64,000 nt of DNA from Thalassotalea sp. PS06 (GCF_007197775.1 NZ_CP041638.1:3658001-3722000), one strand, 5' to 3'. Shown: positions 9,410-18,685, counted from the first letter of the stretch. Notes: generated by a model from the sequence alone, not told the origin. Translations and numbers: made by a program.

Positions 9410-10936
9410 ATGCAGACAAATTCCACAGCACAGACTCAAGCTAATCCATCAGCATCTCCCTTTAATATCGTTATTTTAGGCGGCGGCTCCGCCGGTTGGA
9501 TGACCGCAGCGGCGCTTGCCAATACCCTGCCGAGCAATCATTTCAACATCCGTCTGGTGGAATCCGAGCAGATTGGTACTGTATCGGTTGGCGAAGCAAC
9601 CATTCCCGGCATTCACGACTTCAACCGTTTTTTAAACATTAACGAGCAGGAGTTGATCAAGGCCACTAATGCCACGTTTAAACTAGGCATTGAGTTTGAA
9701 GGCTGGACTAAAGGTAGCAAATATGTGCATCCATTCGGCCCTTATGGCCTGAATAAAAATGGCGTTCCGTTTCATCAAATGTGGTTAAAAGCCAAGCTTG
9801 CCGGTGAAGATGTTGCTGAGTTAGTGAAATACAATATGGAAGGGATGGCAGCGCAGAAGAATAAGTTTAGCCCTAAACTGAATATCCCGAACTTTCCTAT
9901 CGAGCACCTGAACTACGCCTTTCACCTCGATGCAGTGGCCTATGCCAAATACCTGCGTCAATACGCCGAGCAACGCGGCGTTGAGCGCATTGAAGGAAAA
10001 TTTGAGCAGGCGCGCTTAAACAGCGATGGCTTTATTCAATCCTTAACCCTTACCGATGGCCGGGAAATTCCAGGTGACTTCTTTATCGATTGCTCCGGCT
10101 TTAAAGCCCTGCTTATCGAGAAAACCTTACATGCCTGTTATGAAGACTGGCGTCACTGGCTACCATGCGATAGCGCCGTTGCAATTCAGTCGAAAAGCCA
10201 GCCACAGATTAACTCCTATACCAAAGCCATCACCCATGAAAATGGCTGGCGCTGGCAAATCCCATTGCAAAACAGAATGGGTAATGGTCTGGTTTATTCA
10301 AGCCGTTTTATGTCGGCAGACGAGGCGGTAGAAAAGCTGCAATCTTTGGTGAAAGAAGAACTGATTACCGAGCCAAATCATTTGCGTTGGGTTAATGGTT
10401 GTCGCCCTGAGCCGTGGAGAAAGAATTGTCTGGCCATTGGCCTTTCCGCAGGCTTTATCGAACCGCTGGAATCCACCGGCCTGCAGCTGATTCAATCGGC
10501 GATATTCCGATTATTGAGCTTGTTCCCGGATAAAAACTTTAATCAGTCGAATATCGATACTTACAACCGTTTTGCCAATGCCGAAATCAAATCAATCCGC
10601 GATTTTGTGATCCTCCATTACAAGCAAACCGATAACGATCACAGTCCGTTTTGGAACTATTGTCGCAATATGGATGTGCCGGACTCATTGAAAAATAAGA
10701 TGGAAATGTACCAGCAAAACGGCAACCTGTTCCGCGAAAACAACGAGCTGTTTAGCGAGCTAAACTGGTTATCCGTATTGAACGGGCAGGGCATGTTACC
10801 GAAAACCACACACCCGCTAACCCAACAATTCAGCAATCAGGAAATCATGTCTGAGCTACAGCAAATCGAAAATGCCTATTCCCGCATCGTCGACAGCTTG
10901 CCAAGCCATGATGAATTCCTGGCAATGTTAGCGTAA
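9410..10936 (+). CDS. Flavin-dependent halogenase (tryptophan halogenase family)
   Basis: A 508-aa FADH2-dependent halogenase of the PrnA/RebH superfamily, which oxidises chloride or bromide to hypohalous acid that is passed through a tunnel to the substrate. Visible: dinucleotide motif GGGSAGW (24-30), VGEATIPG, the lysine in FKLGIEF (about 91) at the place of the catalytic Lys79 of PrnA, the signature WRWQIP (about 280-285) and a GFIEPLESTGLQLI segment. The ATG at 9410 has no good RBS; the in-frame ATG at 9365 abuts a REP and adds 15 residues. No tryptophan biosynthetic cluster or flavin reductase lies nearby, so the true substrate is open. In marine Alteromonadales such genes often sit in glycan-use loci. 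Confidence 0.87.
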   Translation: MQTNSTAQTQANPSASPFNIVILGGGSAGWMTAAALANTLPSNHFNIRLVESEQIGTVSVGEATIPGIHDFNRFLNINEQELIKATNATFKLGIEFEGWTKGSKYVHPFGPYGLNKNGVPFHQMWLKAKLAGEDVAELVKYNMEGMAAQKNKFSPKLNIPNFPIEHLNYAFHLDAVAYAKYLRQYAEQRGVERIEGKFEQARLNSDGFIQSLTLTDGREIPGDFFIDCSGFKALLIEKTLHACYEDWRHWLPCDSAVAIQSKSQPQINSYTKAITHENGWRWQIPLQNRMGNGLVYSSRFMSADEAVEKLQSLVKEELITEPNHLRWVNGCRPEPWRKNCLAIGLSAGFIEPLESTGLQLIQSAIFRLLSLFPDKNFNQSNIDTYNRFANAEIKSIRDFVILHYKQTDNDHSPFWNYCRNMDVPDSLKNKMEMYQQNGNLFRENNELFSELNWLSVLNGQGMLPKTTHPLTQQFSNQEIMSELQQIENAYSRIVDSLPSHDEFLAMLA

Positions 10937-10983
10937 AGCCTAACCGGGGTCAGATTAACTAGGGTCACCCATTAGAAAGCTCC

Positions 10984-11407
10984 GGTCAAGAACGCAGCCG
11001 TGTTTTCTTACTCTTTTTAATGGCAAGTACAGGGTTAAAGCTTCAACTCATTGATATTAGTGAATATGCACCTAATTTATGACAATTATTTGGTGTAAAT
11101 ATGCACCAGTCACCCATCTGAATTTAGGCGATTTAGGCAAGCATCAATGATGTTTGCCTAAGGCCCTTAACTTGCGTTTCAGTCATCGTTTAGTACCAAC
11201 CCCTGGTCCAGTTCCTGGCAAAGCCTTAAGCTCTGCTCAATAACAAATCTTTGGTTATGTAATGGCATCCAACCCTAAATGGCTCCCGGCGTTGGGCATA
11301 TTTAACAAATCAATATTGAGCGGTTGATGCGAAGGCCTAATCAGATCTTATGGTTTTTCCAACCCCAGTATTAACTCAACGCATCAACCTAAATCATCAT
11401 AATGTCA
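10984..11407 (-). ncRNA. Candidate seekRNA/bridge-RNA region of IS copy 1
   Basis: Noncoding 3' region of the transposase, matching 18262-18685 wherever compared. The 10-nt word complementary to ATCAGATCTT at 11340-11349 equals the element's left junction with its target. RNA ends are not determinable from sequence; see the copy 2 entry. Confidence 0.5.
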
Positions 11408-12448
11408 TTAACTGAATGCTTTGTTATCCTCGAATGCTACGTTACTTTTAAGTACGTGGTAACAAGCTCTCGCGAGCTTATGAGCAACCGTTTTAAGGGC
11501 GATGTTGCGATTCGTTCTAGCCAGTTTTCGCTGATAGTACTTTTTTATTGCCGGGTTGTATCGCATAGCAAAATTGGCCGCTTCTATAAACGCCCACGCT
11601 AGATAACGGTTACCATTTTTTATATTCGTGGAGCCTTTTTTCTTACCGTTACTTGTCCTGCTGCCATTTACGCAGCGACAATACGAGGCGAAGTTACCCG
11701 CACTTGCAAACCGTTCTATCGTTCCTGTTTCTAACATGATGGTCAGCGCAAGCACCTTGCCGATACCATCAATGCTGGTCAGTAAACGAAATTCAGGAGA
11801 CAGCGATACTTGCTTTAAAACCTGTGATTCTATGTGCTTAATCTGTTGCTGTGCACAGCGCAATAACGCTAGGTTTGAATAGACGGCAGTACTGGTATGT
11901 GCCGAAGAGAATGTTTGGTTGATATCATCGATATTCGTCTCTTCAAAGCACTGGGCCATTTGCTTAATTTTATTGCTGCTTGGTTTATAACCCAGGTGGC
12001 GCATATAGCAACTTTGGATGGATAACAAATTCTTTGTCGATTGCTGTACGATATCCATTCGCTTGCGCATCAGGTCTCGCACGCTTCGCATTTCTTTTGG
12101 GTATATATAGCCTTCAGGCAACACATCAAGCCGTAGCATTTCAGCAAGCCATCGGGCATCCGTTTTATCGTCAGCGTGCTTGAGTCCTGAATATTGTTGA
12201 ATCGCACTGGGATTAGCTAAGTGCATTTGGAAACCATCTTCCATCAAAGCATCGACAAGCCAGTACCAGTTAAAGGTCGACTCCACAACGAGTCCGGTCA
12301 AATCATTTTTGTAGGGTTTTAAGAATGATTGAATAACCGTTAAATCGTTATCTAGCCTTTTGGTCAACAACTTTTCACCGTTACCATTTACAATAGCAAT
12401 AACACAATTGTTTGAATGCAAATCAATTCCACCATATAGTTTCATCAT
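11408..12448 (-). CDS. IS110-family DEDD transposase (copy 1)
   Basis: A 346-aa transposase, identical to the protein at 17221-18261. The N-terminal RuvC-like DEDD domain starts YGGIDLHSNNCVIAIV (first catalytic Asp in GIDLH) and includes VVESTFNWYWLVDAL. The C-terminal serine-type domain has LTSIDGIGKVLALTIM, a SAGNFASYCRCV-like segment and KGSTNIKNGNRYLAW. IS110 enzymes use a structured noncoding RNA from their own element to choose target and donor DNA. A GAGAGGAG site precedes two ATGs, and the second (12445) has the better spacing. Length is normal for the family and no disruptions are seen. Confidence 0.93.
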   Translation of the reverse strand: MMKLYGGIDLHSNNCVIAIVNGNGEKLLTKRLDNDLTVIQSFLKPYKNDLTGLVVESTFNWYWLVDALMEDGFQMHLANPSAIQQYSGLKHADDKTDARWLAEMLRLDVLPEGYIYPKEMRSVRDLMRKRMDIVQQSTKNLLSIQSCYMRHLGYKPSSNKIKQMAQCFEETNIDDINQTFSSAHTSTAVYSNLALLRCAQQQIKHIESQVLKQVSLSPEFRLLTSIDGIGKVLALTIMLETGTIERFASAGNFASYCRCVNGSRTSNGKKKGSTNIKNGNRYLAWAFIEAANFAMRYNPAIKKYYQRKLARTNRNIALKTVAHKLARACYHVLKSNVAFEDNKAFS

Positions 12449-12523
12449 AAGCTCCTCTCGATACTGTTTATGTTTTGGTCAACACAACTGTATCGATTAC
12501 AAGAGGAGCTTTCTATATGATTA

Positions 12524-12570
12524 TCAGATCTTGAATTACGCACTTGCTGCGAAATTCAAGATCTGACCCC
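12524..12570. repeat. Half of a class-B REP split by IS copy 1
   Basis: Contains AATTACGCACTTGCTGCGAA between arms ATCTTG and CAAGATCTGACCCC; the remaining piece lies at 10946-10964 on the other side of the IS. It ends 16 bp before the stop of the S9 peptidase gene. Confidence 0.7.
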
Positions 12571-12586
12571 AAAACCTTATCGCGAC

Positions 12587-14686
12587 TTATCCGCGATTTT
12601 CAGAGGTAAATCCTTTTAATGCTTCAGATAAACCTTCGATGTCTTCAGCGCCAGCTGGAACGGTTAAGCTGGAACCGGTTAAGTCATCACCGATAGGCTC
12701 AGCGTTACCGCCTAAGCAGTTTGCCAGGAAGCCTTCAGCAACACCGTAGAACGCCAGTCTATTCTCAGGTCGTGCAAATCCATGACCTTCATCAGGGAAT
12801 AATGCGTAGGTAACTGGAATATTTTTGGCCTTCATGGCATCAACGATTTGATCGGACTCAGCCTGTTTCACTCTTGGGTCATTTGCGCCCTGGCCGATTA
12901 ATAGCGGCTTAACGATATTGTCCACACTGTTTAGCGGTGATGCTTTCTTCAGTATTGCCAGACCTTCTTCGGTATTTGGATCGCCAACGCGTTTCTCTAG
13001 TACTTTGCGGAAGCTTTCCCAGTACGGAGGAATAGACGCTAATAGGGTTTCCAGATTCGAAGGACCGACGATATCTACACCACAGGCAAAGCGATCAGGG
13101 GTGATGGTCAGGCCTGCAAGTGTTGCATAACCACCATATGAGCCACCCATGATAGCAATCTTGTCGTTGGTCGTGATCTTCTCTGCTACCGCCCAATCAA
13201 TCGCATCGATTAGATCATCATGCATTTTCAGGCCCCATTCCAGGTCGCCAGCATTAACAAAGCTCTTACCGAAACCAGTAGAACCACGGAAGTTTACTTG
13301 TAACACCGCATAGCCGCGATTTGCTAACCATTGTGGGGTTGAGCGATAACCATAAGAATCGCGCGCCCATGGACCACCATGAACGTTTAGAACCAGCGGT
13401 AGTGCTTGTTCAGGGCGACCGTCGCCATCAGCGTCTGCACCAGGAGGTAAGGTTAAGTAAGAAACCAAGGTTAAACCATCACGCGACTTGATCATTTCTG
13501 GTGTCATCAACGCCAGAGTTTTGTCTTCCAGCTCAGGTCGTGTTGCAAATAGTCGACTGAAGGTATTTGTTTTCAAATCCCAGCTGTAATACGAGGCGAC
13601 CTTGTTTGATTGTGAATTTAAAACAATCCAGGTTTCTTCGTCTTGAGTTGCAGATACTCTGGCAAATTCTCCGTCAAACTGAGCTTCCAGCTTAGCGAGA
13701 ATCTCCTTACCGCGATCGTCTAAGGCAACATAACTGTTTTTGTCATAGTTGACGGAATAAACATACGGTACACCGGTGTCTTTATCGCGCCAGGTGCCGC
13801 CAATATCTGCGCGGTCATCTTCTGCAACCAGAGTCTTCTCTCCGGTTTCCAGATCCATAGCCAGAAGTGCACTGGTATCTCTGCCTTTACTCTCTTGCAG
13901 ATACAAGGTTTTGTTATCTTTGCTGAAACCTGCAAGACCTGTAGTGTATAAATCTTCAGGTGGGATTTCTAAAAATAGCTCCCAGGCATCATCATTCTTT
14001 TTGTAGTATTCAGAACCACCAGCGCTGGTAGATTTTTGTCCGAAGCGCATGGTTAAATCGTTGTCGAAACTGAAACCACCAAAGTTTTCCGTGTTTTCAA
14101 ATACCAGGGTAAGTTCACCGGTATTTACATCCAGCTCATAAACATCGTGCCAGCGCGGGTCACGATTGTTAATACCGATCATCTGTTTGCCCGGGATGTC
14201 TGAGCTACTTGCTAAGAACAGCACGCGGGTGTTTTCAAATGGGGTGTATAGGGTTTCTTCGCCAGTTTTCGGATCAACACCGTAGAGCAAAAAGTTCTCA
14301 TCTCCGCCTTTGTCCTGAACGTACAAAAGCTTCTCCATACCAGCAACCCAGCCGTAGCCACGAATGCCTCGGCCCTTGTCGGTGGTGATTGGTTTAGCGC
14401 TGGCAAAATCATCGGCTGGCGCGACCCAAATATTCATTACCCCATCAACCGGAGCAAGGTAGCTGATCATCGAGCCGTTAGGGCTGATTTGCACACTGCT
14501 GTAGGTAGGGTTGCCAAATATTAATTCGCGAGGGATTAATTCGAGTTGAACGTCGTTAGTACTAGAATCCGCTGTTTGTTGTGCTTGTTTGTCAGCGGTT
14601 TGTGAGTTTTGGGTATCGTTGGCGCTACCACAGCCGATTAAGGTGGCTGAGAACGCGAGTGATACAAATAAACATTTCAATTTCAT
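12587..14686 (-). CDS. S9-family serine peptidase (prolyl oligopeptidase/acylaminoacyl-peptidase type), lipoprotein
   Basis: A 699-aa peptidase with a lipoprotein signal (lipobox LIGC at about residue 19), so probably periplasm-facing. The first half is a beta-propeller (repeated WD-like blades, for example ISPNGSMISYLAP and GYGWVAGMEKLLYVQDKGG). The C-terminal alpha/beta-hydrolase domain has the nucleophile in GGSYGG (about residue 510), the Asp in GANDPRV and the His in EGHGF. It is expected to cleave short peptides or N-blocked residues. The RBS GGAG lies 5 nt from the ATG. It stands between the two IS110 copies, downstream of a REP, with no operon partner. Confidence 0.9.
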   Translation of the reverse strand: MKLKCLFVSLAFSATLIGCGSANDTQNSQTADKQAQQTADSSTNDVQLELIPRELIFGNPTYSSVQISPNGSMISYLAPVDGVMNIWVAPADDFASAKPITTDKGRGIRGYGWVAGMEKLLYVQDKGGDENFLLYGVDPKTGEETLYTPFENTRVLFLASSSDIPGKQMIGINNRDPRWHDVYELDVNTGELTLVFENTENFGGFSFDNDLTMRFGQKSTSAGGSEYYKKNDDAWELFLEIPPEDLYTTGLAGFSKDNKTLYLQESKGRDTSALLAMDLETGEKTLVAEDDRADIGGTWRDKDTGVPYVYSVNYDKNSYVALDDRGKEILAKLEAQFDGEFARVSATQDEETWIVLNSQSNKVASYYSWDLKTNTFSRLFATRPELEDKTLALMTPEMIKSRDGLTLVSYLTLPPGADADGDGRPEQALPLVLNVHGGPWARDSYGYRSTPQWLANRGYAVLQVNFRGSTGFGKSFVNAGDLEWGLKMHDDLIDAIDWAVAEKITTNDKIAIMGGSYGGYATLAGLTITPDRFACGVDIVGPSNLETLLASIPPYWESFRKVLEKRVGDPNTEEGLAILKKASPLNSVDNIVKPLLIGQGANDPRVKQAESDQIVDAMKAKNIPVTYALFPDEGHGFARPENRLAFYGVAEGFLANCLGGNAEPIGDDLTGSSLTVPAGAEDIEGLSEALKGFTSENRG

Positions 14687-14958
14687 GGTATCTCCGTTAC
14701 GTAGATTGAAAAAGGAGCAACGATTGCTCTAGTTCAAAACCCATCATAGCTTACCTGATTGAAATTGCAGCAGTTTTTGGTTGAAGCTAAATCGAAGATT
14801 TAGCTTTAAACACGCTTACGCTCCTAGCACGCCGAGTCATTATAAAGCATGCATAGGCTCCTAGCACACGATTTGAAATCGTTCCTAGCAAGCAATCAGA
14901 GATTGCGCCTAGCTAAGAGCTATGGCTTTGATTTCCAGTCGTGGCTGGAAATGACGGG

Positions 14959-15048
14959 TGAGGAAAAATGGTGAAGGGGTAAGCTGCGCTGGTGGAAGAG
15001 GAAGGTGGGAGATGACGCTTGCAGCTAGGAGCGCCAGCGTGCTAGGAA
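14959..15048 (+). repeat. 90-bp direct repeat, left of HipBA module 1
   Basis: Identical to 16967-17056 (from TGAGGAAAAATGG to GTGCTAGGAA). Weaker homology extends on both sides: a class-A REP before it and a class-B REP after it at each site. Confidence 0.85.
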
Positions 15049-15071
15049 CGAAGTGTGCTGCGATGCAAAAT

Positions 15072-15156
15072 GGGGTCAGAGCATGAATCGGGTAAATAGC
15101 TATTTTCGATTCAAGAGGCGACCCCGAAAAACGTTGTTGATTCAAGATCTGACCCC
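15072..15156. repeat. Class-B REP plus a half-copy
   Basis: GGGGTCAGAGCATGAATCGG faces CGATTCAAGAGGCGACCCC (15072-15125). It is followed by an extra half TTGATTCAAGATCTGACCCC (15137-15156) a few bases from the hipA stop. Confidence 0.75.
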
Positions 15157-15169
15157 GAGCTACACTTCG

Positions 15170-16366
15170 CTAAAACGTCGGTATTACCGCACGTAAGCGT
15201 TCAATATCGCCGGCACCAACGTTATGAGCCTTAAAATAGTGCTCCCACTCACTGGCTAACTCCATCACCTGATCGATGATTTTTTTGGCTTTAAACTGTT
15301 TTAAGCCAAATCGGTCAGATTGGCTCAGTAGGTTTGCTATCGTGCCTTCTCTGCCATATGCTCCCAGGCCAATGCCATGTTGTTTGGATGAATTAATCGG
15401 GAGCACATCATACGCCGGACTTAAGCGCCAATCTTGACTCGCAAAGTTATAAACCATGGCATGATTGCGGGAATGATCGTCGGTATTACCAATTAGGACA
15501 TTGAAAACCATTCGATAATACAGGTCATGTGCATCGGTGGGATCGGAGACATATTTCATTATGAATTCGGCCAAATAACCGTAGGTGTATTGCTCTCGCA
15601 TTGTTGAGTTACTGACTTTATTAACGCTAAAAATAGAGTTTGCACTTAAATAATGACAAGTTGGTTTGCCATTTTTAAGGTCGAAGCGTTCAATTAATAA
15701 CACATCTCCTGAGGGCGTGTTCTTAACCTTGGTGTTGGCAACATTACAAGGTAATTCAGCGAGCATATGCATAGCTGCATTTTCAACTTTGACGACATTG
15801 TATAGATCATCGGGTCGATTGAATTTAGCCAGGTATGACAGCTGATCATCTTGAATGATAGTTTTTGGCCGAGCACCGCCCATTGATGAACCAAATTCAA
15901 ACGCTCTTTTTGCTTCACTGGGTATCTCTTTATCTGCCAATATCGCATCTTTCGCCTTCAGTAACATGGGCAGATCGCCCAAGGTGTTTTTATTGTATTT
16001 GGGCTTAGATGAAGAGCTAGATAAGCTAAATACTAATGCGCCAACGCCCATACCGGAACCGGCTAATAAAAACTCCAGCCGGTTTTTAGGTTTGGTTTTG
16101 TGCAGTGATAATATGACTTTTTCACCCCACGAGTCTGCACCGGCGTCTGAGAGCGCGCCAAATAGTCCTTTGTTGAATGTTGTTCGATATTGGTTTTCGC
16201 TAAGTGGCAAATGTATCGGATCGAGGGGGAATGCGTCGGTTCGTGCTAAGTAGCTTTTACCATACCGAAAACGACCGAACTTTCCTGGCTCATCGACTTC
16301 TGTCACACCGCAAATAACAGGTTTGTCTTCGAGACCGTCGAGATAGACATAGGCTTTAGAAGTCAT
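15170..16366 (-). CDS. hipA: HipA-type serine/threonine kinase toxin (module 1)
   Basis: A 398-aa toxin kinase of the HipBA type II system. HipA phosphorylates glutamyl-tRNA synthetase in E. coli; related kinases have other tRNA-synthetase targets, so the target here is inferred. Motifs: P-loop GSSMGGARPK (159-168), LLIERFD (223-229), catalytic NTDDH (294-298) and Mg-site SPAYD (316-320). All key residues are present, so it should be active. The ATG at 16366 overlaps the end of the antitoxin gene by 11 nt, with AGGAG 7 nt upstream. Length is slightly short of E. coli HipA (440 aa). The module is bracketed by a 90-bp direct repeat. Confidence 0.9.
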   Translation of the reverse strand: MTSKAYVYLDGLEDKPVICGVTEVDEPGKFGRFRYGKSYLARTDAFPLDPIHLPLSENQYRTTFNKGLFGALSDAGADSWGEKVILSLHKTKPKNRLEFLLAGSGMGVGALVFSLSSSSSKPKYNKNTLGDLPMLLKAKDAILADKEIPSEAKRAFEFGSSMGGARPKTIIQDDQLSYLAKFNRPDDLYNVVKVENAAMHMLAELPCNVANTKVKNTPSGDVLLIERFDLKNGKPTCHYLSANSIFSVNKVSNSTMREQYTYGYLAEFIMKYVSDPTDAHDLYYRMVFNVLIGNTDDHSRNHAMVYNFASQDWRLSPAYDVLPINSSKQHGIGLGAYGREGTIANLLSQSDRFGLKQFKAKKIIDQVMELASEWEHYFKAHNVGAGDIERLRAVIPTF

Positions 16367-16646
16367 TGTCTAACTCCTGAGTATCTTTTCGAGATTTTCG
16401 CGAAAGGGGATTACTTTGCTCATCGAGTTTTTTTTCTATCGCGATTTGCAGATCATCGATTAATTCTAAGTGCTCAAGTACTTTAAACAAGGTTTCTGCA
16501 TTTACCGGTTTGCCATTCTCAATTGAGGATATGGTATTTCTGCCAACACCTACACGTTGACCAAGTTCGGTTTGATCCATCGTTGCTGCGCGAGACGCAA
16601 CCACTAACTTTCCAATGGTTTTGAGAAGGGTTTGTGATTTCTGCAT
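16356..16646 (-). CDS. hipB: HipB-type XRE antitoxin (module 1)
   Basis: A 96-aa helix-turn-helix antitoxin and autorepressor. The XRE HTH is clear (DQTELGQRVGVGRNTISSIE, 26-45), followed by a short dimerisation helix and a charged tail that would contact HipA. It is first in the hipBA operon, overlapping hipA by 11 nt, the usual arrangement for translational coupling. A promoter with 17-bp spacing lies just upstream. Confidence 0.88.
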   Translation of the reverse strand: MQKSQTLLKTIGKLVVASRAATMDQTELGQRVGVGRNTISSIENGKPVNAETLFKVLEHLELIDDLQIAIEKKLDEQSNPLSRKSRKDTQELDNDF

Positions 16647-16677
16647 AAAATATTAAGGGTTAGTGTTTAATGCTTAA

Positions 16678-16706
16678 AATATAATGCATAGGGGTGTGTT
16701 ATTCAA
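16678..16706 (-). promoter_or_regulatory. Candidate hipBA promoter (module 1)
   Basis: On the minus strand TTGAAT (16706-16701), a 17-bp spacer and TATATT (16683-16678) precede the hipB ATG by about 30 bp. The -10 lies inside an imperfect ATGCATTATA / AAGCAT inverted sequence that could be the HipB operator. Confidence 0.5.
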
Positions 16707-17145
16707 GCTAGTGTAAGCTACTAGCACGCCGAACTACGGCTCCTGGCACACGATTGGAAATCGTTCCTAGCATGCAATCAGAGATTGCGCCTAGCTAAGA
16801 GCACAACCTGATGTCATCACAGAAAATTGCTCGTGCATTTTCTGCATACCGGTCGTCCGTGACCATATTCGGGTAACTGAAGATCTCTCGCAAAAGTTAT
16901 AGGCTTTGATTTCCAGTCGTAGCTGGAAATGACGGGGATACGTGGGGCGTGGCTGGAAATGGCGGTTGAGGAAAAATGGTGAAGGGGTAAGCTGCGCTGG
17001 TGGAAGAGGAAGGTGGGAGATGACGCTTGCAGCTAGGAGCGCCAGCGTGCTAGGAATGTAATGTGCTAGGAACGGAGTGTGCTGCTTTAGAAAATGTGGT
17101 CAGAGCATGAATCGGATACATATACATTTTCGATTCAAGATCTGA
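16707..17145. other. Intergenic hairpin string and REPs
   Basis: No gene. CCTAGC-separated hairpins (ACGATTGGAAATCGT, GCAATCAGAGATTGC) lie at 16740-16800. A class-A REP at 16911-16934 and the 90-bp repeat copy at 16967-17056 follow. The left part of a class-B REP at 17097-17145 runs up to the IS copy 2 edge. Confidence 0.65.
16967..17056 (+). repeat. 90-bp direct repeat, right of HipBA module 1
   Basis: Exact copy of 14959-15048, in the same orientation. Confidence 0.85.
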
Positions 17146-17220
17146 TAATCATATAGAAAGCTCCTCTTGTAATCGATACAGTTGTGTTGACCAAAACATA
17201 AACAGTATCGAGAGGAGCTT

Positions 17221-18261
17221 ATGATGAAACTATATGGTGGAATTGATTTGCATTCAAACAATTGTGTTATTGCTATTGTAAATGGTAACGGTGAAAAGTT
17301 GTTGACCAAAAGGCTAGATAACGATTTAACGGTTATTCAATCATTCTTAAAACCCTACAAAAATGATTTGACCGGACTCGTTGTGGAGTCGACCTTTAAC
17401 TGGTACTGGCTTGTCGATGCTTTGATGGAAGATGGTTTCCAAATGCACTTAGCTAATCCCAGTGCGATTCAACAATATTCAGGACTCAAGCACGCTGACG
17501 ATAAAACGGATGCCCGATGGCTTGCTGAAATGCTACGGCTTGATGTGTTGCCTGAAGGCTATATATACCCAAAAGAAATGCGAAGCGTGCGAGACCTGAT
17601 GCGCAAGCGAATGGATATCGTACAGCAATCGACAAAGAATTTGTTATCCATCCAAAGTTGCTATATGCGCCACCTGGGTTATAAACCAAGCAGCAATAAA
17701 ATTAAGCAAATGGCCCAGTGCTTTGAAGAGACGAATATCGATGATATCAACCAAACATTCTCTTCGGCACATACCAGTACTGCCGTCTATTCAAACCTAG
17801 CGTTATTGCGCTGTGCACAGCAACAGATTAAGCACATAGAATCACAGGTTTTAAAGCAAGTATCGCTGTCTCCTGAATTTCGTTTACTGACCAGCATTGA
17901 TGGTATCGGCAAGGTGCTTGCGCTGACCATCATGTTAGAAACAGGAACGATAGAACGGTTTGCAAGTGCGGGTAACTTCGCCTCGTATTGTCGCTGCGTA
18001 AATGGCAGCAGGACAAGTAACGGTAAGAAAAAAGGCTCCACGAATATAAAAAATGGTAACCGTTATCTAGCGTGGGCGTTTATAGAAGCGGCCAATTTTG
18101 CTATGCGATACAACCCGGCAATAAAAAAGTACTATCAGCGAAAACTGGCTAGAACGAATCGCAACATCGCCCTTAAAACGGTTGCTCATAAGCTCGCGAG
18201 AGCTTGTTACCACGTACTTAAAAGTAACGTAGCATTCGAGGATAACAAAGCATTCAGTTAA
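17221..18261 (+). CDS. IS110-family DEDD transposase (copy 2)
   Basis: A 346-aa protein identical to copy 1. The first catalytic Asp is in GIDLH near the N-terminus, followed by ADDKTDARWLAEMLRL and a C-terminal IDGIGKVLAL segment with the conserved Ser region. It would make an RNA-guided recombinase that excises and integrates the element without long target duplications. AGGAG lies 3 nt before the first ATG and 6 nt before the second (17224), which is the likelier start. Identity of the two copies implies a recent move or gene conversion. Confidence 0.93.
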   Translation: MMKLYGGIDLHSNNCVIAIVNGNGEKLLTKRLDNDLTVIQSFLKPYKNDLTGLVVESTFNWYWLVDALMEDGFQMHLANPSAIQQYSGLKHADDKTDARWLAEMLRLDVLPEGYIYPKEMRSVRDLMRKRMDIVQQSTKNLLSIQSCYMRHLGYKPSSNKIKQMAQCFEETNIDDINQTFSSAHTSTAVYSNLALLRCAQQQIKHIESQVLKQVSLSPEFRLLTSIDGIGKVLALTIMLETGTIERFASAGNFASYCRCVNGSRTSNGKKKGSTNIKNGNRYLAWAFIEAANFAMRYNPAIKKYYQRKLARTNRNIALKTVAHKLARACYHVLKSNVAFEDNKAFS

Positions 18262-18685
18262 TGACATTATGATGATTTAGGTTGATGCGTTGAGTTAATA
18301 CTGGGGTTGGAAAAACCATAAGATCTGATTAGGCCTTCGCATCAACCGCTCAATATTGATTTGTTAAATATGCCCAACGCCGGGAGCCATTTAGGGTTGG
18401 ATGCCATTACATAACCAAAGATTTGTTATTGAGCAGAGCTTAAGGCTTTGCCAGGAACTGGACCAGGGGTTGGTACTAAACGATGACTGAAACGCAAGTT
18501 AAGGGCCTTAGGCAAACATCATTGATGCTTGCCTAAATCGCCTAAATTCAGATGGGTGACTGGTGCATATTTACACCAAATAATTGTCATAAATTAGGTG
18601 CATATTCACTAATATCAATGAGTTGAAGCTTTAACCCTGTACTTGCCATTAAAAAGAGTAAGAAAACACGGCTGCGTTCTTGACC
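18262..18685 (+). ncRNA. Candidate seekRNA/bridge-RNA region of IS copy 2
   Basis: 424 nt with no ORF between the transposase and the right inverted repeat, where IS1111-group elements encode their guide RNA. The word AAGATCTGAT at 18320-18329 equals the left junction (17137-17146, target side plus the first IS base). ATGGGTGAC at 18552-18560 equals the right junction (18697-18705). A GGGGTT word and a small GGTT/AACC hairpin lie just before the first guide-like word. Which part is transcribed, and its fold, are inferred only. Confidence 0.55.

Larger units (their letters stand above)
10965..12523 (-). mobile_element. IS110-family (IS1111-like) element, copy 1
   Basis: A 1559-bp element, the same length as copy 2 at 17146-18704 and identical wherever compared. 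Subterminal inverted repeats are AGAAAGCTCC (10974-10983) and its complement at 12505-12514. A shared TGA (TCA on this strand) is found at both edges (10965-10967 and 12524-12526). The flanks (10946-10964 and 12524-12570) are pieces of a class-B REP palindrome split by the insertion. The transposase is near one end, and about 420 nt of noncoding DNA fills the other, the IS1111 arrangement. Confidence 0.9.
14687..15169. other. Intergenic hairpin string, duplicated segment and REPs
   Basis: No gene. Short hairpins AGCTAAAT/ATTTAGCT (14785-14806), ACGATTTGAAATCGT (14868-14882) and GCAATCAGAGATTGC (14892-14906) are separated by CCTAGCA words. A class-A REP (stem TTTCCAG/CTGGAAA) follows at 14931-14956. 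The 90-bp segment 14959-15048 recurs exactly at 16967-17056. Class-B REPs lie at 15072-15125 and a half-copy at 15137-15156. Confidence 0.7.

Noticed and set aside
7884..15156. RAYT transposase gene in the window
   Set aside because: Class-A and class-B palindromes resemble RAYT-mobilised REPs, but no Y1-type TnpA frame was found here.
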